Shown: in pieces, positions 1 through 12,830 of the stretch
Numbering within the stretch: position 1 is the stretch's first letter
Layout of the letters: every line of letters begins with the position of its first letter
Assembly: GCF_001522545.3 (NCBI RefSeq)
Contig: NC_031770.1
Span: 106,122,130 to 106,186,129 of the forward strand
From: Parus major
Taxonomy: Eukaryota > Chordata > Aves > Passeriformes > Paridae
DNA length: 64,000 nucleotides
Direction of reading: 5' to 3'
Program-made: the position numbers and the translations under genes
Notes under the pieces: model-generated
Seen by the model: only the letters and a program-made list of their open reading frames with translations
Told to the model about the DNA's origin: nothing
Database searches by the model: none

Positions 1-2742
1 GGAGCTGGGCACAGATACCTGTGAGGAGGTGCTGTGTTATGGGAGGTGAGGGGAACCATGCACTGACTGGAATCCATCAAGATCCAAAGATTGTTTGTAT
101 CCCCAGGAAAGCCTGACCTCACTGGGGTGCTTGGGGGACAGCTCTGAATCCAGGATCAAGCAGAGCAGAGAGCCAGAAATGGCCAGTGGGAGCCCACTTG
201 ATGTGTAATAGCTGAACAGCTGTTTCAGACATGGCAAACCTATCTTGTTGGCTCTTGCAATAGAACAGGGTCTAACTCTGCCTGCCACATCCTGAACTGC
301 AACTATTACATTCCTGGGGAGAAGAAAGCTGAAATTTCCCACCTCCTCCAGTTTAGCTTGGGACACTGAGCAGTGAAGAGTGCAAAAGCCATGGGCAAGG
401 AAAGAAGCAGGCAAGAGGGTGAGTATTTGGTGCAGTCACTCATGCAGGGATATGGAAGAAGTTGTAGTGCAATCCCTGTCTTTGGGGATTAATTCAATAC
501 CTTTTTTTCAATCCTATGATTTCCCCATGTGGTGGTGCCAGCTGGGCAGGCCATGTAACTTCTTGCAGTAGCCCTTCTGCTCTCATAGCAACACACACTT
601 TGGTGATACAGCTCCTTAGCACAAGCATGGTTGGTCCTGAAGAGCTAGTGTGTGTGCTTGCATAGAAGAAACATTGCCTCTCCACTAATTATTCCTTTCT
701 CAAAGGAGAGGAGAGGCTAAAATGAGTTCTCTTGTGCCAGAGCAAATTATGAGTCTTTGGGGAGACTCCAGTGAGGAGTGGGCTGTGGGCTCTATAGTGT
801 CTTATTTCCCCTCTTACCTTTGCTCATGTAGGCATGCATTTACCATGTGACGGGGACTGGTGGCAGAGAGCATGGACAGGAAGGGACTGCTGGTGCTGCA
901 GGAGTAAAAGGCCTGTAGTAACCTCTATTTTTTAGGAGTAAGCTTTCTGTATGACTTGTCCTGGTGGTCCATGCAGGAAAAGTCCAGAGAGGACTAAAGG
1001 CTGAGACCCCAGATGTTTGGCAGAGCTTTAGAGTTCTGTCTACTTGTCCTCCAGGATTTTATGATTCATCACCAAGGTAGAGATTCAGCAGGGTAGTTTC
1101 TAGTCTGACAACCCTACATGTTCTGGAGGAGTGGGAAGTGAGAACTGGAATCTCCTCAAGATGAAGGAGAACTGTGATTGAGTTTTACACTTCTGCTGTC
1201 AGCACTCCAGCTATTAGGCTGTTATATGTGTCAGCTTTTCCTCTTTCTCTCCTTGATCAACTGGATACATAATCTCAGGGTACAGTGTGGTCTGATTCCC
1301 AAAAGCATTGTGATGCCTTAAGGAACAGACCTAAGTTCCAGTGGCAGCAGGAGTTAAGGTGCAACCTCACCAGGGAGCAGTTTAGAAAGGACCTCTTCAT
1401 TGAGGAGATAGTTTTTAATTATTTTTTTTTCCCTTAGGAGTAATTCTCAGCTGCTTTACAATTGGAGCAGGATTTTTGGATTACCCTTCAGAAGTACCTA
1501 ATTGCCCTTTCATAAGATGTCTTAGTGCCTAACTTTGGTCCTGTAAATCACCTGCTAATTTTTCAGCTTTGCACTGCCTGATTTAAGTACACAAATAGAT
1601 GTCCAGAGAATTGCAGAAGATTAGATGGGGGACTGTGATAGAACATGAAACCAAGTCTCAGTTGTAGTATATGATGGAAAAATGTGGTCAGATTCCTGTA
1701 TGCTTATCTTTGTTAACAAATATAACAAATATGGTAATGTCTTCTTAGCATCCAGTGTCCATGTTGAGTCTCAAAAGTTACATGACACAATATTACTGTA
1801 ATGGGATTAATAGATAAGGCAGAACACTGGCCCTAAAATGCATTTGCAGCAGCACTGGTTTATGTCATGCTTTTTGTCACAGATTTCCTTGAGCAAGCTT
1901 CTCAAAGCCTTTGGCAGTCTGCTTACTCCTTCTGTTTTCCATCTGCAAAATGATAGTTGTATTTTGTCTGTCTCATGTAGAGAGATTGCAGGCAGTTTGA
2001 GATGTGAGCTGCCTTCTTCTTCATGCCTGTTGTAATGGCCACCTAGTCTTGATTGGGTCTTCAGGTTACATTGGACAGTAGCACAAGCAAACTCATTAAT
2101 CCTGGCATGCATAAAAAGAATTAAAGCATTTTTTGCAGTTTTGTTTCCTGTAATTTAAATTTGTTTACTTTGGCAATAGGAATTAGCAGTGTAGAATTTT
2201 CAAAGATTTATGAAGATGATACAAAATGTGACTTTCAGTTAGAAATGCTCCTCAACAAAACCTTTACTGAGGAGACATACGCTCTGACTGGAGACTGTGA
2301 GGTAAAACCTGCACTCCAGGAAGCTGAATCCAATTCCCAGCCCTCCTGCTGGATGATGGGGTGCCTTCACACCAGCTTTGTGTGTACTGGCTCTAAATCT
2401 GCTCATGAAAATGAGAGGGCATCTTTTTTTCTCAGGTTATTCGGAGTTGACAATCTCTTGTGTTGTCTCATGTAGCTTGTGGCAGAGCTGGATTCTTAAA
2501 CTCTTTGTCTTTCTCCTTGGCCACCTGTAAGACTGATTATAATACAGTCACCCTTTTTAAGGAACTGATGATAACCTGTGTTTCTAGTGTGTTGGAACTG
2601 ACTTATTTGAGTGAGACTATAAAGACATGGTACATCATTAATTATTTATTAAACTGGACTTCTCTCAGAAGATTTTTCATAAACTTTTTAGGCTAGGACT
2701 ATGACCCCAAAATTACACTAAATAGATTTCAAATAGAAGATA
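1..2742. other. Non-coding DNA, probably FKBP1B intron or upstream
   Basis: Both strands have only short open frames with no domain signature or splice-framed exon that I recognise. No clear repeat was identified. Confidence 0.5.
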
Positions 2743-3030
2743 ATATTTCAATTGGAAGTGATCTAAAATGATTATTTCTTCCAACTGCCTGATGACATTA
2801 GAGCTGACCAAAAGTTAAAGTATGTTGTGAAGGTCATTGTCCAAATGCCTCTTATACCCTGAGAGATTTGGGGCATCAACCACTTCTCCAGTATTGGGCA
2901 CCCCTACTCAGTGAAGAAATGCTGCCTAATGTCCAGTCTAAATCTCCCCTGGAGCAGCTTGGAACCATTCCCACATGTCATGGATCACAGGGAGAAAATC
3001 CCAGCATCTTCTTTTCCACATCGATATTTC
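2743..3030 (-). mobile_element. CR1-type LINE 3' fragment
   Basis: Starts with a TTTCAATTGGAAGTGATCT-like 3' tail and continues through CCAACTGCCTGATGACATT, GCTGACCAAAAGTTAAAG and AATGCTGCCTAATGTCCAG, all typical of avian CR1 tails read on the complement. It shares a long colinear match with the fragment at 10,857. Truncated and diverged. Confidence 0.75.
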
Positions 3031-6000
3031 AATACTGAGAAGTTGATTTTTTTTTTTTTTTAATGTTTAAAGTGAAATTCCACATTGAAATAAATGAACA
3101 CTACTCCATTTATTGCAGCTGAGCTGTACAAATTCATTCTGTTTTAGGAAGCAGGATTTTATTTAAAGTAGAACAAAGGATTAATTGTTTTTTTCCTAGT
3201 GGTCTGAGGACAAATTTGTATCATCTTCTTTTCCCACATATTTTCCCATATATTTCCAGAATTACTTTATATTGTTTCTTTAGCTTTGGCAGTAGTGTAG
3301 AGTTGAGAATTATGGTTATGTCTGTGAAGTCGAAAGCTCTTTATATAACAAAAGCATACTGCATAGATATAGATGAACAGTAATTCACAGAATGTGCTTG
3401 ATTTATCATGATTCAAAACAGCATTTTCCATTTAACACAACAGAAATGTAATGCAATTCCCTTGAAATAATCCTTGCCAAAAAGATCTGCCTATTTTTCT
3501 TGGATCAAAATCAACCCAACCTTAAGTGTACGTAGTAATATCCACAGATTTGTCTATACTGACATAGTCTCCAAAAGACTAACGTAAATTCAGAATAACT
3601 TTACAGAGTATTGTCTGTTTGTCTGTGAGCATGACTGGATGAACATCAGCCTTGTGCAGGCACTTTGTACCAGGTGAGTTCAGGAGGATGCTATTTCTCT
3701 CGTCCCACTTTCAGAAACATCTACACCACTTCAAGTGGGAGCTCTGCATGTGTAGCTGAGAGGAAAGCTGAACTAAGTAAGACATATAATCAAAATTCTT
3801 TGTCTCCAGGAGGCTGTCTAGCTGGGTTTGGAAGAGGATAGTGAACACTGCAATTAGAGCTATCATTAATAAAAATTGTATTGTAACAGACATTATAATT
3901 GAACCTTGATATAAAGCTAGCTAAATCTTGCTTACCTAGAAGGAATTTAATTCTTCAATCAAACATGTTCCCAAGATACAATATACCAGAGAAGTATGAT
4001 GTCTGTCCCTCTTTTGGAAACTGCCAATGTTTTGTATTTTTTTTTTATTTAATACCCTGTTTTGAAATGTGAAAACCTTTTTCTTCTGTGGAGATCTTGG
4101 TGGTAGCTAAGCACTTAGAAACATCTTTTTTCTTTGGTGGATCATAACTGCTAAAAGTAGTTTGAGTCCTCCCTGAGGAACGTGGTCTTTTGCTACCCCT
4201 TAGAAACAATTTAAAAGTCTTAAACTCTCTCAATAAAGGGATAAAAATTCTCACCTTTGCTTATTTAATATAGATTAGTTATCCCTGAAAGTATTTTAGC
4301 AGTGACTTTTGCCTGATAGTCATGATAGTGATCAGAGTCCAGAAGCAAAAGTCTGAGCAGAAGAGATTTCTCCGACACATTTTGCTGCCAGCTTAGTGAC
4401 TGATGTCAGCTGTATTACTTGCTCTTCTATTTTGTAAATTTGATAGAAAAAGGGGCTGTGCCTCTCAAAATTGTCATGCAATTAATGTTTGCAAGTACAG
4501 TGAGACTCACTGTAAGAAGCTATTGATGTGAAAAAGATTTGTTTAATAAAAAGGTTCAGAGATTTGTAAGAGAAAAAGTAGCCACTTTGGCAGCAGGGTG
4601 AGTGAGTTTAAATTGAACACACCAGATTGTTGCCTGATGGAAAAGGATCAGTGTAATAAACTGTAGCCTCAGGTTTCCCAGTTGTTCCTCCTTTGCTGTG
4701 TTGCTGTGGATGGTGCCCATTGGTTTCACTGAAATCACTTGTGGTGTTAGATGTTATTTAATGTGGGTAAGTAAATCAGAAAAGGACCTTGAACTATTTT
4801 AACATTGTTCTTATTGACAACCTCAGCTCTGAAGCCTTGGTTTGACTAGGAATTGGAAGTTTCTCCCCTTAAGGGTGCTCCCCATGGCACTGAGGTGTTA
4901 TTTGGACTGCTGCTGATATGCTTTGAGCAAAGAAAGGAAAGGCTTCAGGATTGCCCATGAACACTGTCTTATATTCATTTGGGAAGAAGACAGCATGAGT
5001 TTCATTTCTGCAGAGTAAAGAAGATTATAAATAGATTTCTTCAAGATAGCATACACGGCCACTTTCTTCCGTGACAGAGACTTCTCTGTCAGCATGAGTC
5101 ATGCTGAGTGATTTGGTGGCTGCTAGCTTCAGTTTGAAGCACATGCTAACCTTTACAGGATTTCCTTTCATGATGGGATTGTAGCATCATGATCTCTTCC
5201 TATTGTGCACAGAAATGAAACTGCTAGCGAATAATTAAACCTTCTACTCCTACCTCACAAAAGCCTTGAGGAAAGTGGATTTTGAGATATTAAAAAAAAA
5301 CCAACCTCACAAAGCAGATTATCTAAAGTTCCAGAGAGCTAATAGCTCCTGTTCATCAAGTTTTTAAAAGCTCAGAGCTGATCCAAAAAAGTGCCATCTT
5401 TCAGAAAATTAGATTGCTGTTTCAAACAAGGTATTTTTGCTGGATCCTCTTTGCACTTATTTCCAGTGATCCCAGTGTGCCCTGCTTACAGCTCATACCT
5501 GTATTTGAGGACTTAAACCTGAAAGATTTGCATCAATTCTTGATCATTAGAATTCCAGGTCCTTACAAGAATGACATAATTTTCTAGTAATTTATGCAGC
5601 TAAAAATCAAAGAATTGTCAAAGAAACTATGCAATGAACAATATTTGTTAGCGTAAAATGTACGAATGATCCTACATCAGCCAAAGAGAAGCTCTTATCA
5701 GCTGGCATCAGTGATAGGCTTGTCTTCCTTTATTGACAAAATAGAACTGACATCACTGTATTTACCTAATCAAGAAGTCTAAACTGAGAGCTTTGTTACC
5801 TTGGGTTACCTAAATAGTTAGACTGTGGATATGCCTCTCTTCCTATTGATTAGATAAAGAGCTTAATATGGTTCTGAGGACAGGCAGCTCAGCTAGGCAG
5901 GGAGTGTGGAAGGGGGAATATTTTCTAAATTTGACAACATGTGGCATCATCCCTCCACAGTGGCTACACAGCAGGGATATGTGTGATACATCTCAGGTGT

Positions 6001-7448
6001 ATTACCTGAGCAGATGCTGTGCAGTTGGAGATCTCTGCAGGCTTGTGATCTCCAGCACTCAGTGTGTTGGTCCAAGTGCTGCAGGGGTGTGTGTGGGAGA
6101 TCCCTGGGGAGGGCATTGCCAAGGAGCTCACATGCTCCCTGTTTTTGGCGCTGGAAGCAGCTGAGCAGGCAGCTCAGAGGACGAGCTCTACCGCGGGAAG
6201 CAGCAGCTCGGTGTTGGCAGGAGTTCTGCTGAGTCTTGCTGAACCAGGGCCAGGGGGTGGGGGGGCTTTATATTGAAAGCAACATCTCTCAGTTGAGGCA
6301 TATTATTTAGCTTTACTTACTCAAGGGCATTGTAAATCTTTCTTAATTTTTTTTTTCCCCCGCAAGACTGCTGGCTGCAGAAGTTTGTACTCCCTTGCAC
6401 ATCACTCAGTGTGAGAGATCTTGAGTGTTGTAGCCGTGCTGTCATCAGGCAGAGCCAGAGGATCTTTGTAGCCAAGGCAGCAGGTCCCTGTACTTTGGCA
6501 GTGTAGTCCTTTCTCTCTGATCCGACACCCTGGGACTTCTAAAACTCAGTGTTACAGCTGGTTGTGAGGTACATATGATTTGTAGATCTCCCTGTGTCTC
6601 TTCTTAGGATACCCCAAGTGTGGTTACTCCTTCCAGATCTTTTCCATTTAATCCTGCATCGTTATTTGGTTCTTAGTTGTATCTTCCTGCTCTTAATCAC
6701 TTCCCTTTGCACATTTAATGATGTGACAAGTTTGATTTAGCAAGATTGTCTTCTCTTACTTTGCTCTCAGTTAGAAATGGAAGACTTGTTTTTTGAAGGT
6801 GGTTTCCTGCTGGACAATGGAAAGGACCTAACACCTGATTAGTTCATTTTCCAATTGGTGATTTCTATGAAAAAAGACTTTCCCAGATGCATTAGCTTTA
6901 TCTAGTTTTTAATGACCAAAGTGAAAATATGTTTTCCTATTTCCTAACCTGTTGAAGTTGCTGCTGTTGCAGCTTTGAAAGTAGCAGGTTTGTGTTGAAA
7001 TTTTTTACAGTGTTAGGAAAAAAAAACAAACAACCAAGCACAAACCAAACATGTAGTTGTTCAGAAATTACACTAAAATACTATCTAGGGATTGCAGTTT
7101 TATGGGAACTTAAATATTTTTGTTCTCTTCTGTGGATAAATTTCTGGCTTTGCTCCAAGCATGGATTTTCAAGAAGACAGGAGGACTTCGTATTTTGGAA
7201 GTGCAATGTAGCCATATCTAGAGTACATAAAAGAAAATAGAAGGTGAGTCACACAGTGGACAAATTCCTGAGGCATTTTCATCAAGCGTTGCCATTTTCA
7301 GACTGGAATGTACAATTTTCAGTCTGAAGCACTGAAATAAATTACTTTATTTGTAAAAGCTGTAATTTTGGTGAAGAAGCCTTTCCCACAGATTTTGTTT
7401 TGAAGATTGAGGATCTGAGTCTGAAATTCATAGGCAGCTGCCAACATC
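3031..7448. other. Non-coding DNA, nothing recognised
   Basis: AT-rich sequence with short homopolymer runs. A small GC-richer patch at about 6,060-6,260 has overlapping short frames in several phases but no recognisable protein. Confidence 0.45.
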
Positions 7449-7483
7449 TATATTATCTGTATATATCTATATCTGTCTATCTC

Positions 7484-7543
<60 letters not shown>

Positions 7544-7556
7544 CCTATCTATCCAT
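7449..7556. repeat. (ATCT)n tetranucleotide microsatellite
   Basis: An imperfect TATC/TATA lead-in is followed by about 70 bp of near-perfect ATCT repeats, ending in interrupted ACCT and ATCC units. Confidence 0.97.
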
Positions 7557-10500
7557 GATCAGAGCATGGTTGATTTCTGGGCTAAAAATGCACATTAATG
7601 GGTCACGTCCAGCTGTCCATGCACCAGTGCCTCCAAATCTTTCCCTGTAGGGCTGCACAGGCCATTCACAGGGATGAACACTTTCCTGCAGTGTCATGCT
7701 GAAACACCTGACCTTGGCTTGTGCTCGAGGTCACTCTCTGGCAGTGTCTCTCCACTGATGAGGGCAGGAGCTGCCTCTGTCACTCTGCCTGGGTGACTCG
7801 CTCCCCACACCCTTGCATCTCACAGTAGCCAGCTGGCAGCAACTCTGGAAAACTAAGGCTATGTCTGTCCTACTCTGTCAGGGGAGATTTTGGAGAACAC
7901 AGACAGCCCCACTGGTAGCTTTCAGTTTATTCTGTCATTTGAATTTCTTCTGCCATGGTTTGCCTCTCATCTTCAGTCAAATAAATAGCAGGGACAGGTT
8001 CAGGTGCTTGTTTAGGTCAGAGGGCAGTGCTTCTGCACAGCACAGCTGAGGGCTAGCATCTGACTGTACCTGTTTTGTCACATCCTACCCTTTCCTGCCT
8101 GGAACTCAAGAGTCCTGACCTTTTAAAGCTAACACTGAAGACTTCCAGGACCTGTAATTATAAGAGGGGATGGTAAAAAGTCATTGGAACAGGGTGGAAA
8201 TGCCTCATTACAAAATGATCCTTACCTGTGCCATTAAGACTTGTTCTTTGTGAAATCAGTTATAAAGCTCATCTCATTTTCAATATTCTTTGCAATCTCT
8301 GGCTGAGGGTGTGGGAGTTTTAAATGTGTATGAATCAAATGCAAATTCAGAGTTGATACAGTCATAAAGAACTGCCATCATTAGTCCCCTGTGGACAACT
8401 TAGAAAGCTGAATCTGATCAAAGAGCTACTCATTTCATTCATAAATTGCTTTGGAAAAGGAAAGGCTTTTTTTTTTTTTGTTTACTCCCCTTTAAAAGAC
8501 AGGGACATTCAGAAGGGAAATGCAGTGTCCAGGGCACAAAGTGAGCCTCTAGAAAAGTTGAGGCTAAAAATTCATGGGGTTTTAAATTCCTAATCTGTTA
8601 TATTGACCTATCTACTTACATATTGCATTACCCACCTATATATTATATATAGGCTATTCCAACTATATAGAAGAGCTGTTTATTTTTTTTTCCAGACATC
8701 AAAAAGTGCTTACCTTTTGAGAACAAACTATTTAAATTAAGATAAATGATGGAAAATCACAACGTACTTTTGGTTTTATTAGGTTTTCTGTCTTTCTCTA
8801 ACCAGTCTTGATTTGATTGGTTATATAAGCATTGTAAACAGAATAAGGGCTCAGTCCTTCCCTGCTGTAAAGAACAGGGGACTTGATTGTAATGATTCAC
8901 TGTATTTCAATAAAGTAACTAAAGCTTGCAGTACATTGATTTCTGAAAACTGCAGAACCATTTCTGAAGTGCTTTCCTAGGACTTGCTATCATAGCACAT
9001 TCAAAGCTCCTCTTCTTCAAAGGTTTCTAAAGCATTTGGGAAAACAATAGGAAACAAGGTAGGCTGGACCTGAGAGAGTGTGGAGCTATAAACATGAGGG
9101 CCAGAGGTGATGGAGAGCTGAGAAATGATTTGCCTTACAGCAAAAGAGCAATAAAATCTTGGGCTGGGATTTTTCCCTGCAGGAGTGTGAAAAGAAACAT
9201 TGACTGTTTGCAAAGCACCTCCATACTGTAATGGAGTTACACAACCTGTAATCTTTCTATTATTCAGTCTGTCACTGTAGGACTGGCCCATTTGGAGGCT
9301 ACAAAGCATTTAGATGCTGACAGCAGTAGGAGGTTGTAAGGGACATAGTTGGCCATTGTGTTTATAGAGGGCAGTGAGATAAGAATAGCTCTGTCTTCAG
9401 TGCCTGCCACATTCACTTGAGGTTTTGGACACCTCTGTATGTCTTGTGGACAAGTAGCTGTGTTGAAAATGCGGGGGGGCACTAGGGCAATACTTATCTT
9501 AGCTCTTCTTTTTCCCTTGAGAACCTGGTGTACAATACAGGCCAAGAGGGTGTCAACTGATAAAAGTCAGACAAATGCAAAGTGTTCTCTGGGTTTGACA
9601 TCAAGGAGCCTGCCATCCGAGAGGAGACGGACACTGTGTGGCACCTGTGAATAAATTAATGTCCCCAATGTGCCCTTCCACTGCACCCTCCTGTTGGCCT
9701 CTTACTGTGCATACAAAATATTTCCTTCTTGAAACTTGGCACTAAAGAACATTTTTGGTGCACAGTTATTTAGTGGTGGGTGGACAATCATTCCAGGGCT
9801 GAAATTGTGGTGCACAATGAGAACATTTTACTTTGAATGGGCAGACAAGGGTCTATACGTGGGAAAAGAATGGTTGTTATAAATGTATTTGCTAATATAG
9901 TGTGCACGACTTTGTTTAAAGGAAGTACTGTTGCCCTTCTGCTGAGCATTTGCAAATTTCAAACCTTTATAATTAGCTTCTTATCAGAAAATGAATCACT
10001 GTCACTAGCCAAGGTAACTTCTGAGCATGACCTGTGTAAACCTGTCACTAAGCAGGATTCATCAGAACTACATTAGATCCTGATGAAGGTATCAACTTGA
10101 ATGTCACAGGCACTACTAGGGTGAAGGATTTGAAGAACCCATCTTACACTGAGGTAGTGACAGTGCTGTACAGGATGATGGGACTGGTTTTTCCCCTACA
10201 AAAGATTCATGGCTCTTGGATTTAAAAGTCAAAAAAATGGTTTTGCTGAACCTAACTTTTACTGCTCCTTGTGAAGCAGCATTTGCTAATTTAGAAGTGC
10301 TTCTTTTGGCCAAGCTGAGTGATGACAGGCTTCTCTTATGAGGAAGGTACTTATAACTTTTTTATGGGGAGAGGCCACCACCCATGGATGCTTTTCTCCC
10401 TGCTGGTTGCCAGACAGGGAGAAACAACTTAGGAAAAAAAAAAATCAGCATACCGTACATTTTTTAAACTGTGATGCATATTTTATACAACAGATTATGG

Positions 10501-10856
10501 TATTAGCTTAAATATGGGATCAACACTTACACATTTAAAATGGATTAGGGTGGATTTTTACAATTTGTTTTCCTGTTTTTAGATGTATTCAAAGAAGATA
10601 TCTCTAATACAGGTGTATGTATGCCATAATAAAAATACAGTATAAGTATAAAGACCTTAGATTATAATGTAAAAAAGTTCAGGTCAAAGTGAGTATGGGT
10701 TTTTAGTGTTCAAAACATTTTAAAATAAATTGTGACTCTTGTTTTGTCTCAGTATTACAGTTCTGAAATATTTTATGTTGTGTTGTACCTTGTTCAGCTT
10801 GTTTTTCTCATCTGTGTTTTTGGTGAGTAACGCTAACAAAATTCTGATTTAGGATG
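7557..10856. other. Non-coding DNA, nothing recognised
   Basis: Short frames only. The segment 7,600-8,050 is richer in GC and could be an old repeat, but I could not identify it. Confidence 0.4.
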
Positions 10857-11020
10857 TCATAGAAATGGAATAGACTATTTCAATTGGAAGGGACCTGCAA
10901 CTATCACCTGACCCAACTGCCTGATCCCTTCTGAGCTGACCAAAAATTATGGTGTAATATTAAAGACATCATCCCAATGTCTTTTAAACACTGACAGGCA
11001 ATTTTGGGGTCATCAATAGA
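10857..11020 (-). mobile_element. CR1-type LINE 3' fragment
   Basis: Reads ATAGAAATGGAATAG, TTTCAATTGGAAGGGACCTG, CAACTGCCTGATCCCTTCTG and AGCTGACCAAAAATTA, the same tail subfamily as at 2,743. Minus orientation. Confidence 0.75.
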
Positions 11021-12434
11021 AAATCTTGTCAAGCTGGCCCTCAAGAAGTAGGTATGTGGATTGCTGGATAATGTTTACAGAGAATTGTGAGGTTTTCCAT
11101 CATGGTCTGCAAAGAATTCATGACACCCTGAATAAGAAACTTAAAAAGATACAAAAAATTAATGTCAGTGCATCTAAAATTGACTTATTGAATAGAGGAC
11201 TTTCCAGTAGACTGTAAAGTGGACTGGTGTCAGCCCCACTGTGATATTTTTGTCAGTAGACAAAGATATCAAGGTGATAAAAATTAACAAATACATCCTG
11301 AATAAATATTCTTATCCCATAGGTCATTGATACACAGTAAGAGGGATCACTATGTAATATTATCACAAGTAATTAATGTGTTTCAGTTGCTATAAAACTT
11401 TACAAACTTGAAGGTGGAAGAGCAGAGAGTGACTCCTGTGCTTACAGATAGGAGCACTTTGTCACGTGAAGCAGTGACTTTGAAACAGACTTGGGGAGTG
11501 GTGGGTGGTTATCAACTGAGCATATGCTCTGAGCTATTCTTCTGCCACAAAGCTGACTGCAATCCCTGAATATATAAACAGGAGCACTGAGGAGAAGAGA
11601 GGAGGGCCAGAGGTCTCACACAGATATTTCAAAAACAGTGTGCTCTGTTCTGTAGTCTACAATGCTGGAAAGAGACATGAGGATGGTAGAAGTGCTAGAA
11701 GACCTTTCCAGCATATAAAATGCCAATTTTTTTCAGCAGGGGTTAAGGTATGGTTTGCTACTTACATGGGGAATAAACAATTGATAGGACAATTGAATAG
11801 ATTTGTTAGTTCACCAAGAGACATAAAGGTATCTTGGCTGGAAAGTGAAATTTTGCAAATTCACCTTAAAATAAGGTGATACTGATTTATAAATAAACTG
11901 ATTTATACTGATTTATAGTGATACTGACTTATAAATAAACACCAATCAACAATTGCAATCTCCTCCTCTCCCTGAGAAATGTTTAAATCAGCTGTAATTC
12001 AACCAGGAATTACTTAGTGAAAATCCTGCAGCCTCCATGAAGGTAGGAAGTCAGAAGAAGAAATTGCAAGGATCACTTCTGGCATATAGGTGCATTAATT
12101 AGTAGTTTTGTCATGTATTTTGGAAGTTTTGGTTGCATTCTTGCTCAATAGTCTTTTCCTTGTGTAGATTGGTCCCAGAGGCTTCACATCCTTCCTAGAT
12201 TTATGGTTCTTAGGACTGGGCTATTAATTTGTCCAACTTCTCCCATAACTATGTTTGAACTTGAACTCATTTGCTTCCTTAGGTTTGATCATGCCAGTTT
12301 CTTTTCCTCTTTTGCATTTCATTTTTTGTGTTTCCAGATATTTGATACCTTTTCCTGTATAGTTATGAATGACAACTACAAAATGGTGTCAGTCAAAACG
12401 TTACCTGATTTTCCAGCTTCTGGGTCATGGTCAG
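11021..12434. other. Non-coding DNA with a small AT-rich tandem repeat
   Basis: The 42-bp period unit at 11881-11940 is the only structure noted. No gene recognised. Confidence 0.4.
11881..11940. repeat. Short imperfect tandem repeat, 42-bp period
   Basis: ACTGATTTATAAATAAAC at 11881 recurs as ACTGACTTATAAATAAAC at 11923, with further TGATTTATA copies between. Confidence 0.8.
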
Positions 12435-12830
12435 GTAAATCACAGAATGGGACAGGCTGAAAGGGACTACAGTGGGTCATCTGATTCCAGCTTCCCTGCT
12501 CAAGCAGGGGCATCCCAGAGCACATGGCACAGGATTGCATTCAGACATTTCTGGAATATCTCTAGTGACGGAGACTCCGCAGGCTCCCTGGACAGTGTGT
12601 TCCAGTGCTCAGTGACAGCACAGGAAAGAAGTTCTTCCTCATATGCAGGTGGAACTTTCTGTGCATCAGATTCTGCCTGTTTCCTCTTGTCCTAATGCTT
12701 GGCACCACCAAAAAGGTGCCCTCCCATGGGTGGAATTCACTGACACCAGAGGACAGTCAGCATTTTGCAAAAGATAGTGCCTACTGTAAAGAATGGGCTG
12801 GTACAGCTCTGGAACCATTTACATCCACTT
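12435..12830 (-). mobile_element. CR1-type LINE 3' fragment
   Basis: Begins AATCACAGAATGGGACAGGC and continues with GGTCATCTGATTCCAGCTTC, GTGTTCCAGTGCTC, AAGAAGTTCTTCCTCATATG and TTTCCTCTTGTCCTAATGC, the standard order of an avian CR1 3' end on the complement. The 5' limit is approximate. Confidence 0.8.

Noticed and set aside
7449..7556. CRISPR-like array
   Set aside because: A simple tetranucleotide repeat without spacers in vertebrate DNA.
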